Assembly: GCA_938045585.1 (NCBI GenBank)
Contig: CALIAU010000025.1
Span: 39,341 to 103,340 of the forward strand
Reading direction: 5' to 3'
Length of the DNA stretch: 64,000 nucleotides
Source: an uncultured Saprospiraceae bacterium
GTDB taxonomy: Bacteria; Bacteroidota; Bacteroidia; Chitinophagales; Saprospiraceae
Shown piece by piece: positions 47,033-55,885 of the stretch. Under the pieces are notes generated by a model. It ran no database searches and had not been told where the DNA came from. It saw only the letters and a program-made list of their open reading frames with translations. How positions within the stretch are numbered: the stretch's first letter is position 1; every line of letters begins with the position of its first letter. The translations under genes and the position numbers were made by a program.

Positions 47033-48991
47033 GTGAACTTGAAGATTAAAATATATACTTACTTACTTTTTATTGTTTTTGTACACATATGTATGAGCTG
47101 TTCAATTAACAAAGGAATCAAGAATGGTGCGCATGCATATCAATTAAAACAATATCATGTAGCAATAGATATGCTTGCAGATGAGTTTGCGAGTGAAAAG
47201 AATGATACTAAAAAAGCAGAAATAGCTTTCTTATTAGGGGATAGTTATCAAAATGTCAATGATTACAGTAATTCGGTTGATTGGTTTAATACCTCTTTAA
47301 AATTATTTGATAGACCAGAAACCTTACATGAGCTAGCCTATGCCTTTAAAAAAACAGAGCAATACGGGAAAGCGGCAAATGCATTTTCAATGTTGTATAA
47401 TGAGTCAGATAATAAGGAATTGTACGGTAGAGAATTGCAGGTGTGTAAAGAAGTTAGCGCTTGGAGCGAAGACGATAATGATCTTATATATAGAATAAAT
47501 AGTGCGACGTTAAACTCTACAAGTTCTGAATACGGAGTCGTTAACTACATAGATGATCAAATTCTGTTTATTTCAGATCGTCCATCAGAGTACGGAGATG
47601 AAACGTATAAATGGACTGGGAATGCCTTTTCAGATATGTATATCAGTGATAGAAATGGAAGATATGTGGAGCCCTTTGCGACACCAATAAATTCAGAACA
47701 CAATGAGGGTCCTCCCTGTTTTAACAAGAATTTCGATGAAATATTTTTTACCCGGTGCGTATCTGAAAGCTTACTCAACGCACATTGCAGATTATATTAT
47801 GCATACTATATAAACGATGAATGGACTGAACCACTAGCACTAAATTTCTTTGAAGAAAATACAAATTATGGCAATCCTACCTTAATCGTAAATGATAGTG
47901 TTCTTGTTTTTTCGGCAAACATATCTGGTAACCATGATTTGTATTATGCAGAACGACAAGATGGTGGATGGTCAGAAGCAATTCCTATGCCTGATTATCT
48001 GAATACAAACGGGAATGAAATGTTTCCTACCTCAGATGGAGATACCCTGTATTATTCTTCTGATCAGCTAGTTGGCTTAGGAGGTTTAGATATATTTAAA
48101 ACATACATAAAATCAGACGGGAAATTTTCTAGACCAGTTAATATGGGCCTACCACTCAATTCTGGATATGATGACTTTTCTTATGTAGTTACAGAACGTG
48201 AAGACAATTACTTCAAGGGATTTTTTAGCTCTAATAGAGGTTCCTCAGGGACGGATGATGTGTTTAACTATCAAGCTTCAGTAAATATAGAGAAGAAAGA
48301 AAAAGAAGAAGCGGAAAAGAGAAAAGAAGAAGAGCCTGCAGAACTAAAAGAAATATATTTAGCACTCAAAATTGTATCAAAATCGAATGGCCTTCCTTTA
48401 ATTGATACCAAATTAGCTATAAAGAATGGACCCAGTAATACAACAGAGGATGTAGATAATGCAGGGCGTTATATTACAAATGTAGCATTAGAAGATAAGC
48501 TGAGTATCAAGGCTACCTTAGAAGGCTATTATGCGAATTCAATTGCAATTGATGTGGCATCCGAAATTCCACCGAACTATGATAAATCTTCTTACACAAT
48601 AAATAAAACAATTGAACTGGAAAAAATTATTATTGGGCAAGAAATAGTTTTGGATAATATTTATTACGACTATGATAAATGGAATATCAGAACGGATGCA
48701 GAGCCCTCCTTAAATGCACTTGCTGAAAAACTAATCGATAATCCACAAATTAGAGTGCAACTTTCCTCGCATACAGATTGCAGAGGAGAAGTGGATTATA
48801 ACGAACAACTCTCTCAGAAAAGAGCACAATCAGCTGTAGATTTTATAATTGCCAAAGGCGTTTCTGCGAATAGAATAATAGCAAAGGGATATGGAGAATC
48901 TAGCTTGGCCATAACATGCAGTAACTGTGATGATTGTTCAGAAGATGATCATCAAAAAAATAGAAGAACTACTTTCAAAGTTCTAGAGTAG
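47033..48991 (+). CDS. PorE-like lipoprotein: TPR, PD40/WD40 propeller, CarboxypepD-like and OmpA domains
   Basis: A 652-residue lipoprotein with a GTG start. The signal ends at MSCSIN. Helical TPR-like repeats occupy about 25-150. A PD40-type propeller follows (about 160-400; ILFISDRPSEYGDETY, FTRCVSES, LYYSSDQLVGLGGLDIF). A charged EK-rich linker leads to a carboxypeptidase-like domain (about 440-535). The C-terminal OmpA/MotB domain (about 545-652) has IYYDYDKWNIR, HTDCRGEVDYNEQLSQKRA and NRRTTF. This is the architecture of PorE, a T9SS-associated peptidoglycan-binding lipoprotein of Porphyromonas, but the phylum has many paralogues, so a T9SS role is only inferred. Confidence 0.85.
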   Translation: MNLKIKIYTYLLFIVFVHICMSCSINKGIKNGAHAYQLKQYHVAIDMLADEFASEKNDTKKAEIAFLLGDSYQNVNDYSNSVDWFNTSLKLFDRPETLHELAYAFKKTEQYGKAANAFSMLYNESDNKELYGRELQVCKEVSAWSEDDNDLIYRINSATLNSTSSEYGVVNYIDDQILFISDRPSEYGDETYKWTGNAFSDMYISDRNGRYVEPFATPINSEHNEGPPCFNKNFDEIFFTRCVSESLLNAHCRLYYAYYINDEWTEPLALNFFEENTNYGNPTLIVNDSVLVFSANISGNHDLYYAERQDGGWSEAIPMPDYLNTNGNEMFPTSDGDTLYYSSDQLVGLGGLDIFKTYIKSDGKFSRPVNMGLPLNSGYDDFSYVVTEREDNYFKGFFSSNRGSSGTDDVFNYQASVNIEKKEKEEAEKRKEEEPAELKEIYLALKIVSKSNGLPLIDTKLAIKNGPSNTTEDVDNAGRYITNVALEDKLSIKATLEGYYANSIAIDVASEIPPNYDKSSYTINKTIELEKIIIGQEIVLDNIYYDYDKWNIRTDAEPSLNALAEKLIDNPQIRVQLSSHTDCRGEVDYNEQLSQKRAQSAVDFIIAKGVSANRIIAKGYGESSLAITCSNCDDCSEDDHQKNRRTTFKVLE

Positions 48992-49067
48992 TAATTATTT
49001 AAAACTTCATTAATCACAAACTAAAAATCTTGCAAGCGTGTAACATCTAGCATTTAAAATCTTAGAA

Positions 49068-49619
49068 CTATTCTATTTCTACAATCATTTCAATTTCAGC
49101 ACAGATTCCTCCTGGAAGGGCAGACATACCAACTGCGGCGCGCGCATGTTTACCTCTATCTCCAAAAACCTCCACCATGAGATCAGAAAAGCCATTTACT
49201 ACACTGGGTTGCTGGGTGAACTCATCCGTACATTTTACCATTCCCAAAACTTTCACAACACGTTTTACCTTATTAAGATCTCCTAGATAATCCTGTAGTA
49301 CAGACAATTGTGCAATGCCTATTCTTCGGGCAGCATGGTAGCCCTGTTCTATAGTCATGTCGTCTCCAAGCCGTCCTATTATATTATTTCCCGATGCATC
49401 CTTGGGACCCTTGCCTGCAAGGAAAAGTAAATTACCAGTTTGCACTACGTGGACATAATTAGCTAATGGCTGCTTAGGGCTTGTAAGCTGTATGTTTAAA
49501 CTGTCAAGTTTTGCTTCGATATCGTACGAATAGAAAACTTCTTTACTTGTCTGTTCATTGCAAGCAAAAAGAAAAAGTGTGAGTATTGAAATGCTTAAGC
49601 AAAAAATTCTTGATTCCAT
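49068..49619 (-). CDS. Exported RidA (YjgF/YER057c/UK114) family lipoprotein
   Basis: A 183-residue protein. A lipoprotein signal (LFLFACNEQ, Cys20) precedes about 30 linker residues and a RidA-fold domain: NYVHVVQTGNLLFLAGKGP, EQGYHAARRIGIAQLSVL, and RAAVGMSALPGGICAEIEMI, quoted here in parts. The domain keeps an Arg before AAVGMSALP, as in RidA (Arg105 region), but the usual cytosolic location is replaced by an envelope one. RidA hydrolyses reactive enamines/imines; periplasmic members of related groups exist, but their role is unclear. It is the last gene in an apparent operon behind a histidine kinase/response regulator pair (15 bases). Confidence 0.88.
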   Translation of the reverse strand: MESRIFCLSISILTLFLFACNEQTSKEVFYSYDIEAKLDSLNIQLTSPKQPLANYVHVVQTGNLLFLAGKGPKDASGNNIIGRLGDDMTIEQGYHAARRIGIAQLSVLQDYLGDLNKVKRVVKVLGMVKCTDEFTQQPSVVNGFSDLMVEVFGDRGKHARAAVGMSALPGGICAEIEMIVEIE

Positions 49620-49634
49620 TTTGAATGATTTTTA

Positions 49635-50318
49635 TTAAACAATAAACTTGTAACCTACACCTCTGACAGAAACAAAATGTTCTGGGTTTTTAGGATCAAC
49701 TTCAAAGTATTTACGTAATGACATTACAAAGTTATCAATTGTTCGCGTAGAAGGGTAGACATCATAACCCCATACGGTTTTAAGCATGGTGTCACGAGCA
49801 ATTACTTCGTTTTTATTCTCTACGAACAGGCGCAATAGTTTAATCTCCTTGTTTGTCAATTTTAAGGGGCCATTTTTTGTCTCTGCCGTGTAACTATTAA
49901 AGTCAATGGAGTTAGTTCCAAAACTAAACTGAATTAATTTATTAGACTCAGTTTTGCCTTGACCCAATTGTTTTTCCATGCGGATATAGAGTTCTTCTAG
50001 GTTGAATGGTTTGTTAATATAGTCATCGGCTCCTTTTTTTAAACCAGTAACTCTATCTGTAGGACTATCTTTTGCAGATACAATGATGACACGTTGTGTT
50101 GGCTTATCTAATTTTATTTTTTCTAAAACCCGTATGCCATCTACTTCTGGAATCATTAAATCTAATAAGACTAGGTCAAAATGTTCTTGAGAAAATACAT
50201 CTAAGGCATCTTTACCATTTCCTACGGATCTTACCTCATATCCTTCTAATTCCAAATTCATTTCTACAAGTTTACGTATTCCTTCCTCATCTTCAACCAG
50301 TAATATTCTATGCCTCAT
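49635..50318 (-). CDS. OmpR/PhoB-family response regulator
   Basis: A 227-residue regulator. The receiver domain (1-120) has the acidic pair Glu9-Asp10, phosphoacceptor Asp53 (LVLLDLMIPEVDG), and VSAKDSPTDRVTGLKKGADDYINKPF, quoted as VSAKDSPTD and GADDYINKPF. The winged-helix domain (about 125-227) shows LTNKEIKLLRLFVENKN and the final SVRGVGYKF. It starts 1 base after the stop of the kinase gene, so the two are a cognate pair. The signal and target genes are unknown. Confidence 0.95.
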   Translation of the reverse strand: MRHRILLVEDEEGIRKLVEMNLELEGYEVRSVGNGKDALDVFSQEHFDLVLLDLMIPEVDGIRVLEKIKLDKPTQRVIIVSAKDSPTDRVTGLKKGADDYINKPFNLEELYIRMEKQLGQGKTESNKLIQFSFGTNSIDFNSYTAETKNGPLKLTNKEIKLLRLFVENKNEVIARDTMLKTVWGYDVYPSTRTIDNFVMSLRKYFEVDPKNPEHFVSVRGVGYKFIV

Positions 50319-50319
50319 C

Positions 50320-51243
50320 TTATTTCCTGTTTAAGCTTAGGGTAAAAATTGTTCCTTGCGGTGTATTGTCAGATATTGTAATATTGCCATCATGCGCATC
50401 AACAATAGCTTGGGTTAAATATAATCCAAGTCCAGTGCCCTGCGTAGTTCTTGTATCCTCATTGCCGATCCTATAGAATTTTTCAAAAACATTCTTCCTT
50501 TCATGGATTGGAATTCCCATGCCTGTATCTGTTATACGTATATCTATTCTCTCTTGATTGTTTTTCAATTCTACTAAAACCTGATTCTCAGAATAACGTA
50601 AAGCATTGTCAATTAGATTGTCAATTGCAATTGTAAAGAGATTTTTATCGATTGGAAAAATCACCTTTGGATAGATGTCATGTTTAATTCTGTTTGGGAA
50701 TCTACTATTAAATACGTCGGACCTAGCTATCAAGAGTTCAGAAAGATTTTCTTCTTGCGGAGCATGTTTTTGGTCTAATTTTGAACTGAGTAAGAGGTTG
50801 TTAATAAGTAGTTCAAGCCGATTAATTTCCTTCTTATCTATTTCTAGTAGTTTATTCTGTAGTTTTTTATTTAAATCTCTTTTACGCATAGTCTCATTGG
50901 AGAGCTTCATGACAGATAGGGGAGTTTTGAGTTCATGTGTCACAGACATTAAAAAATTATTTTGCCTGTGTGTAGTAGCTAGTTCTCGCTTATACGATCG
51001 ATATAGCAAGTAGACTCCAATTACCAAGGCAACAGCGAAAACAATGCCCTCACTTACAATCATATTTTTATTCCTATTGAATTCTTCTATGACATCATTA
51101 GAAATCTGCTGCATATTAGAAGACTTTGCAAGGGCATAGTTTGTAGCATTAAATTTTAATAATAAAAATGTCCACCAAGCTAAAGCAGCCAACATGTATG
51201 ATATGATTAGTATGGTCAGATATTTAACCGAGGAGTTTTTCAT
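50320..51243 (-). CDS. Two-component sensor histidine kinase
   Basis: A 307-residue kinase with two membrane helices (about 9-28 and 62-83) around a short periplasmic loop of about 35 residues. HisKA phosphoacceptor His103 stands in VTHELKTPLSVMKLS. The HATPase domain (about 200-307) has IDNLIDNALRYSE, DTGMGIPIHERKNVFEKFYR and GTGLGLYLTQAI. The loop is too small for a large sensor domain, so the stimulus may be in the membrane or come through a partner protein. The gene is 5 bases after hemL and directly before its response regulator. Confidence 0.94.
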   Translation of the reverse strand: MKNSSVKYLTILIISYMLAALAWWTFLLLKFNATNYALAKSSNMQQISNDVIEEFNRNKNMIVSEGIVFAVALVIGVYLLYRSYKRELATTHRQNNFLMSVTHELKTPLSVMKLSNETMRKRDLNKKLQNKLLEIDKKEINRLELLINNLLLSSKLDQKHAPQEENLSELLIARSDVFNSRFPNRIKHDIYPKVIFPIDKNLFTIAIDNLIDNALRYSENQVLVELKNNQERIDIRITDTGMGIPIHERKNVFEKFYRIGNEDTRTTQGTGLGLYLTQAIVDAHDGNITISDNTPQGTIFTLSLNRK

Positions 51244-51248
51244 TAGTC

Positions 51249-52535
51249 TTAGAATAAAGTATCAATGCCTTTACATATTATATCAGCAGCACGTTCTAAT
51301 TGTTCTTTTGAATGTGCAGCAGAAACAAAACCAACTTCATAAGCAGATGGACCTAAATAAACACCATTATCAAGTAAGTAGCTGTGAAGCTTTCCAAAGA
51401 GCGCATTACATGAAGGATCAATATTGTCCGCTTCTAGAATGCGATCCTTTGAAAAATTAATCCAAAAAATGGATCCAATTTGCTGAATAGACATGTCATA
51501 TTTTTTATTCGTAATATGATCCTTCAGAATCTGCGTAAAAAATACAGTCTTTTCTTCTAATCGCTCATAAAAGCCTTCCTCTAGCAAAAGTTCAGTAGTC
51601 GCAATTCCTGCAGACATAGCCACTGGGTTTGCAGAAAGTGTACCTGCTTGATACACAGGACCTTCTGGAGCAATATGGGACATTATTTCATTACTTGCTC
51701 CATATGCACCTACAGGCATTCCACCTCCTATTATCTTACCATAGGTTATAATGTCAGGCTGAATAGAATAGTAGCCTGCTGCCCCAGTAAATCCTATGCG
51801 AAAACCTGAAATAACTTCATCAAAAATTAATAAGACCCCATGGTCATCACACAATTTTCTTAACCAAACCAAATAGTTTCTATCCTGCAGTAATAAACCG
51901 TTATTAGCGGGAATAGGCTCTATAATAACACAGGCAATATCTTCTGCTTGATCATTTAGTAAGTCTTTTAGACCTTGTAGATCATTTAGTGGTAGCACTA
52001 AAGTTTCTCTAGCAAATTCTTCAGGAATGCCAGCAGAGGTACTTTCTCCAAAGGTTACTAAGCCACTTCCAGCTTTTACTAATAGACTGTCGACATGTCC
52101 ATGATAACAGCCTTCAAATTTCACTATCTTCTTTTTACCCGTATATCCCCGAGCAAGACGAATGGCTGACATAACTGCCTCAGTACCTGAACTAACAAAT
52201 CGAATCTTTTCCAAGAAGGGATTATTATCTAGAATAAGCTGTCCTATTCTATTACCTAATTCTGTTGGTGTTCCAAAAGAAGTACCCTTACGAACAGTAT
52301 CAATGATAAAGGAACAGACAGTAGGGTTTGCATGCCCTAAGATGAGTGGTCCCCAAGAACAGCAAAAGTCAATATATGCATTGCCGTCTACATCGAATAT
52401 TTCTGCATCCTGCCCTCTTTCTATAAACAAAGGAGTCCCTTCCACCGACTTAAAAGCACGAACAGGGGAGTGCACTCCACCTGGAAACATTTTCTTCGCC
52501 TCTGCGTAAAGTTTTGCTGATTTTTCTCTTTTCAC
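51249..52535 (-). CDS. hemL: Glutamate-1-semialdehyde 2,1-aminomutase
   Basis: A 428-residue class III aminotransferase-fold enzyme. It has the opening block KMFPGGVHSPVRAFKSV, the substrate region GSGLVTFGESTSAGIPEEFA (in parts GSGLVTFG and STSAGIP), LIFDEVISGFRIG, and the PLP lysine Lys267 in TYGKIIGGGMPVG. The enzyme makes 5-aminolevulinate from glutamate-1-semialdehyde in the C5 tetrapyrrole pathway; no other hem gene is in the window. It appears to be the first gene of an operon with the kinase, regulator and RidA-like genes (gaps of 5, 1 and 15 bases). Confidence 0.97.
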   Translation of the reverse strand: MKREKSAKLYAEAKKMFPGGVHSPVRAFKSVEGTPLFIERGQDAEIFDVDGNAYIDFCCSWGPLILGHANPTVCSFIIDTVRKGTSFGTPTELGNRIGQLILDNNPFLEKIRFVSSGTEAVMSAIRLARGYTGKKKIVKFEGCYHGHVDSLLVKAGSGLVTFGESTSAGIPEEFARETLVLPLNDLQGLKDLLNDQAEDIACVIIEPIPANNGLLLQDRNYLVWLRKLCDDHGVLLIFDEVISGFRIGFTGAAGYYSIQPDIITYGKIIGGGMPVGAYGASNEIMSHIAPEGPVYQAGTLSANPVAMSAGIATTELLLEEGFYERLEEKTVFFTQILKDHITNKKYDMSIQQIGSIFWINFSKDRILEADNIDPSCNALFGKLHSYLLDNGVYLGPSAYEVGFVSAAHSKEQLERAADIICKGIDTLF

Positions 52536-52698
52536 TAAAATTGGAATGTTTTTTGACTAATAACTGATAGCAAATATACCAACTGTTATAGTTGGTCCTT
52601 GCTTAATTAAACGTATTCTTTAGGAATAATGAACTTTTGAATGATAATTTGACTACCGGAATGCGATTCTACATGAGAAATTGCAATAATTGTATCTG

Positions 52699-54642
52699 AT
52701 GAATATAAACGTAGGTAAAGCAATACGACTGATTTTAGAAGAAAGATACTGGACTAATGTACCAGGTATCGGTGCTTTTAAAGTTAAGGTTACCCCATCT
52801 AGGCGAGACAAAAGAACCAAAGAAATTTTGCCTCCAATAGCGAATTTTGGTTTTAATAAGACTCATGATGAAGATGACAAGGTCCTCTCTAACTATCTTT
52901 CCTCGAGATATAGGATATCTAAGGAAAAGGCTGATAAAGTGGTCGAAGTCTTCTCAAAGAAAGTCGAAAAAGCTCTCTCAAAAAATAAAGAAGTCCGTAT
53001 AAAAGACCTTGGACGGGTTTATATAAAAGATACAGGTAGAATGGATTTTGAACCAATTAATGCACTTGAACAAAGTGTATTTGGTGCCCTTCCAGTTCTT
53101 GGAGAACGAAAATCCACAACTAAAAAGACAAACAAAGGGAGTACAGCTAAGAAAACGACGAAATCTTCAAGTACAACCAAAAAAGGAGCAGCGTTAAAAG
53201 CTGCTTCTAAAAAATCCACAAGCGCAACGAAATTATCAGAAACTAAAAAAACTAAGAAGTCTAAAGCTAAACAGACAACAGCTAAGAAAACAACAAGTGG
53301 AAAAGCTAAATCTACAACTGCTAAAAAGAGAGTTGGGAGACCTAAAAAGGCTACAAACACTGTAAAAAAATCTATCCTCACTAAGAAAACAGGAGGTACT
53401 AAAAAGTCAGAGGCTGTTAAAACAAAGAAAGTCAAAAAGACTGCTAAAAAAGCAGTTGTTTCAAAGGCTAAAAAATCAACAAACACTGCTAAAAAATCTG
53501 TTAAGAAAACGGCTAAAAAAACAACCAAGCCAGCGTCTGTAAGACCTAAGAAAACAACAAATACAACCAAAAAATCAACTCTTTCTTCTAAGAAGAAAGC
53601 TAAAGTTTCTACTAAAACTAGCTCTTCTTCAAAATTAGCTAAGACACAACTTGCAAAAGCATCAAAACCAAAGAAGAAAAAGACTGCTGTTAAACCTGTA
53701 AAAACAGACAAAACTAAGTCAAAGAAAGTAATGACTTCGACTAAACTTTCTAGACCGAATGAATCCAGCAAAACACAAAATATTGCTGAGACAAAACCAA
53801 CTGTTCCAACAGTAAAAGCAGAACCTAAAAAGGAAATAGTAACTCCAAAGCAAGAAAAACAAGATTTTATTTCTGCTTCAAAGACAGAATATACACCGCC
53901 TGTTAAAAAGGTAGAGCCTTTGGCTAAAAAACCTGTGGATACCACAAGTTCGGTAACATCTGAATTTAAACCTTCCAGTACAGAATATACGCCACCAAAG
54001 CAGGTAGAACGATCCACTGTTTCGAAGTCAGAGTATACTGCACCAAAAGCTAAAGAAGCTACGACGACAACTAAAATGACCGCCGATAGAAGATATTATG
54101 AAGATGAAAAAGGAGGATGTGGACAGTATATTTTTCCATTACTACTTTTATTTGGTTTATTATTTGGCATAGGTGCGTTCTTCAAATACTGCGCTTCAGA
54201 TATAGGTGGAGCTGTAGATAAGGTGGAACAAACCGCAGATAATATGACGGATAAAGCAACGGGTGTTATAGCGGGTGACGATGAAGACGAAGATGACAGA
54301 GAAAACACCGACAATCCACAAAATGATGATGATGCAAAAGCACTTTTAGCTGAACAACAAAAAAATAGCACGACCGTATTTCCTTTAGAAGATTTAGCTT
54401 ACCAGCCTGATAGATGTACCATAATTACTGGTTCATTTGTAAAAAACAAGCATGTTTTAAAGATGGTAAGAAAGCTTGAAAGAAATGGGTATACGGTGCA
54501 TACTGAGGTAAGTGGTAATGTGACCAGAGTAGGGATAGACTTTGATTGTTCCAATGAAGATCTGAGAGAATATATTTATAACATAAGAAATACATTGAGT
54601 AATAACGCATGGTATTTATCGCCAAGAGTCCATGTAGAGTAG
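52699..54642 (+). CDS. HU-CCDC81-like / histone H1-like / transmembrane / SPOR protein
   Basis: A 647-residue protein (ATG at 52699; a TTG three codons earlier is less likely). Residues 1-135 are an HU-type (CCDC81-like prokaryotic HU) DNA-binding region: VGKAIRLILEERYWTNVPGIG and later VRIKDLGRVYIKDTGR, quoted in parts. About 137-345 is a Lys/Thr/Ala/Ser-rich tail of KKTT and AKKT motifs, like histone H1. About 345-470 is a linker with repeated (S)K-T/S-EYTPP motifs. A membrane helix follows (476-498, YIFPLLLLFGLLFGIGAFF), then an acidic stretch (GDDEDEDDRENTD) and a SPOR domain (about 571-647, CTIITGSFVKNKHVLKMV). By charge the N-terminal half faces the cytosol and the SPOR domain the periplasm, where SPOR binds septal denuded glycan strands. 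Confidence 0.88.
   Translation: MNINVGKAIRLILEERYWTNVPGIGAFKVKVTPSRRDKRTKEILPPIANFGFNKTHDEDDKVLSNYLSSRYRISKEKADKVVEVFSKKVEKALSKNKEVRIKDLGRVYIKDTGRMDFEPINALEQSVFGALPVLGERKSTTKKTNKGSTAKKTTKSSSTTKKGAALKAASKKSTSATKLSETKKTKKSKAKQTTAKKTTSGKAKSTTAKKRVGRPKKATNTVKKSILTKKTGGTKKSEAVKTKKVKKTAKKAVVSKAKKSTNTAKKSVKKTAKKTTKPASVRPKKTTNTTKKSTLSSKKKAKVSTKTSSSSKLAKTQLAKASKPKKKKTAVKPVKTDKTKSKKVMTSTKLSRPNESSKTQNIAETKPTVPTVKAEPKKEIVTPKQEKQDFISASKTEYTPPVKKVEPLAKKPVDTTSSVTSEFKPSSTEYTPPKQVERSTVSKSEYTAPKAKEATTTTKMTADRRYYEDEKGGCGQYIFPLLLLFGLLFGIGAFFKYCASDIGGAVDKVEQTADNMTDKATGVIAGDDEDEDDRENTDNPQNDDDAKALLAEQQKNSTTVFPLEDLAYQPDRCTIITGSFVKNKHVLKMVRKLERNGYTVHTEVSGNVTRVGIDFDCSNEDLREYIYNIRNTLSNNAWYLSPRVHVE
53107..53730 (+). repeat. 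Low-complexity coding region for the histone H1-like tail
   Basis: About 620 bases of AAA/AAG and ACA/ACT-rich codons encode imperfect KKTT, AKKT, TKKS units. The opposite strand shows a long open frame only because Lys and Thr codons read as Phe and Val/Gly there. Such tracts vary in length between strains. Confidence 0.8.
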
Positions 54643-54670
54643 TTAAAAACAAACATATACATCTAAAACT

Positions 54671-54710
54671 ATCTCCTGTTAATTTCACGATTTTCAGGAG
54701 ATTTTTTATT
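54671..54710 (+). terminator. Intrinsic terminator after the HU-SPOR gene
   Basis: An 8-bp stem ATCTCCTG/CAGGAGAT with a 16-base loop is followed by T6. It lies 28 bases past the stop and overlaps the -33 region of the next promoter. Confidence 0.75.
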
Positions 54711-54722
54711 CTGTTATATTTG
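54692..54722 (+). promoter_or_regulatory. Promoter of the nucleotidyltransferase gene
   Basis: A perfect -7 box TATATTTG (54715-54722) stands 19 bases after TTTC (54692-54695), one mismatch from TTTG. A purine-rich stretch (AAAAAAAAGGAAA) follows and may serve as ribosome binding site before the ATG at 54738. Confidence 0.6.
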
Positions 54723-54737
54723 TGAAAAAAAAGGAAA

Positions 54738-55649
54738 ATGGACAAACCTGCTTTAGTGATTCTTGCTGCTGGTATGGGAAGCAGATATGGTGGACTTAAA
54801 CAAATGGACGCATTTGGTCCTTGTGGAGAAACAATTATTGATTACTCTATTTATGATGCGCTTAATGCTGGCTTTGGTAAAATAGTATTCATTATAAGAG
54901 ACCACTTCCGACTAGAGTTTGAACGGGTGTTTAGGGCTAAGTTGGAAGGAAAAGTGGAGCTTTGTTTTGTTACCCAAGAACTTGACAAGATTCCTGCGGA
55001 TAGTAGTTATAATCCTGATAGAGAAAAACCATGGGGAACAGCACATGCAGTGCAGGTTGCGCAAGAAGTAGTAAACTCACCCTTTGCTATCATAAATGCT
55101 GATGATTATTATGGACAAAGCGCCTATAAAAGTTTGTATAGCTTTTTGACAAATCCAGAGAACCAAAAAGAAAACAACTATTGTATCATAGGGTATTATC
55201 TCCAGAATACACTCTCTGAACACGGTACAGTGAATAGGGGCGTTTGTATGGCAGATGAAGAAGGAAATCTTACTGATATCGTGGAGACATTAAAGATCGG
55301 ATGGGAAGCAGATGGTCAGATATCTTACCCTACAGATGAAGGAAAATCATATTTAGAAAAAAACACACCAGTGTCCATGAATATGTTTGGTTTCATGCCT
55401 ACTTATTTTGATTTTACCGAGGATAAATTTAAAAAGTTCTTGGCCGAGAGTGGACAGGAATTGAAGTCCGAATTCTACATCCCGCAAGTACTGGATGATA
55501 TGCAAAAAGAGAAGTTTGCGAAAGTTAAGTTAATACCATCGGATTCTGATTGGTTTGGCGTCACCTATCAAGAAGACAAACCTTTCGTTATCGAAAAACT
55601 CAACACCCTTATTAAGGAAGGGAGATATCCGGTAGACCTTTGGGCATAA
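54738..55649 (+). CDS. Sugar-phosphate nucleotidyltransferase family protein
   Basis: A 303-residue NTP-transferase. The signature LAAGMGSRYGGLKQM at residues 10-24 is the nucleotide-binding loop. It is followed by ETIIDYSIYDALNAGFGKIVFI (in parts ETIIDYSIYD and AGFGKIVFI), PWGTAHAVQVA and INADDYYG, where the aspartates bind metal. This group makes or consumes NDP-sugars; the specific sugar is not determined. It has its own promoter and sits alone. Confidence 0.9.
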   Translation: MDKPALVILAAGMGSRYGGLKQMDAFGPCGETIIDYSIYDALNAGFGKIVFIIRDHFRLEFERVFRAKLEGKVELCFVTQELDKIPADSSYNPDREKPWGTAHAVQVAQEVVNSPFAIINADDYYGQSAYKSLYSFLTNPENQKENNYCIIGYYLQNTLSEHGTVNRGVCMADEEGNLTDIVETLKIGWEADGQISYPTDEGKSYLEKNTPVSMNMFGFMPTYFDFTEDKFKKFLAESGQELKSEFYIPQVLDDMQKEKFAKVKLIPSDSDWFGVTYQEDKPFVIEKLNTLIKEGRYPVDLWA

Positions 55650-55689
55650 TTGCTCTTTCTTATTGAAAATTTAGCCGATCTCCAAGCTT

Positions 55690-55815
55690 TGTTAACACAC
55701 AACTTAGTAAGGCTGTGCAGGAGTTCCGTCTAGTCTTGCAGGGCAAGCCTGAGATCGCTGTGGGTACTTACCACCTGCCTCCTTAGGCACGAGGGTAGGT
55801 CTTATCACATAGGAG
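55690..55815. repeat. GC-rich hairpin-bearing intergenic island
   Basis: The strip is GC-rich compared with its neighbours and contains short inverted repeats: CTTGC AGG GCAAG (about 55736-55748), GTGG GTACTTA CCAC (about 55760-55774) and an imperfect CCTGCCTC/GAGGGTAGG pair (about 55775-55800). No reading frame or T-run is present. It may be a relative or remnant of the islands at 37.1 and 63.9 kb. Confidence 0.45.
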
Positions 55816-55885
55816 GAATTATTGGTATTTAATTGGATGTATAGCATTCATTTCGTAATTTATTCATACTAAAAATCAACTAATT

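Noticed and set aside
53019..54017. A 332-codon open frame on the minus strand, antisense to the HU-SPOR gene
   Set aside because: It is the complement of the Lys/Thr-rich codons, giving a Phe/Val/Leu-rich product of low complexity. The plus-strand gene has recognisable HU and SPOR domains.
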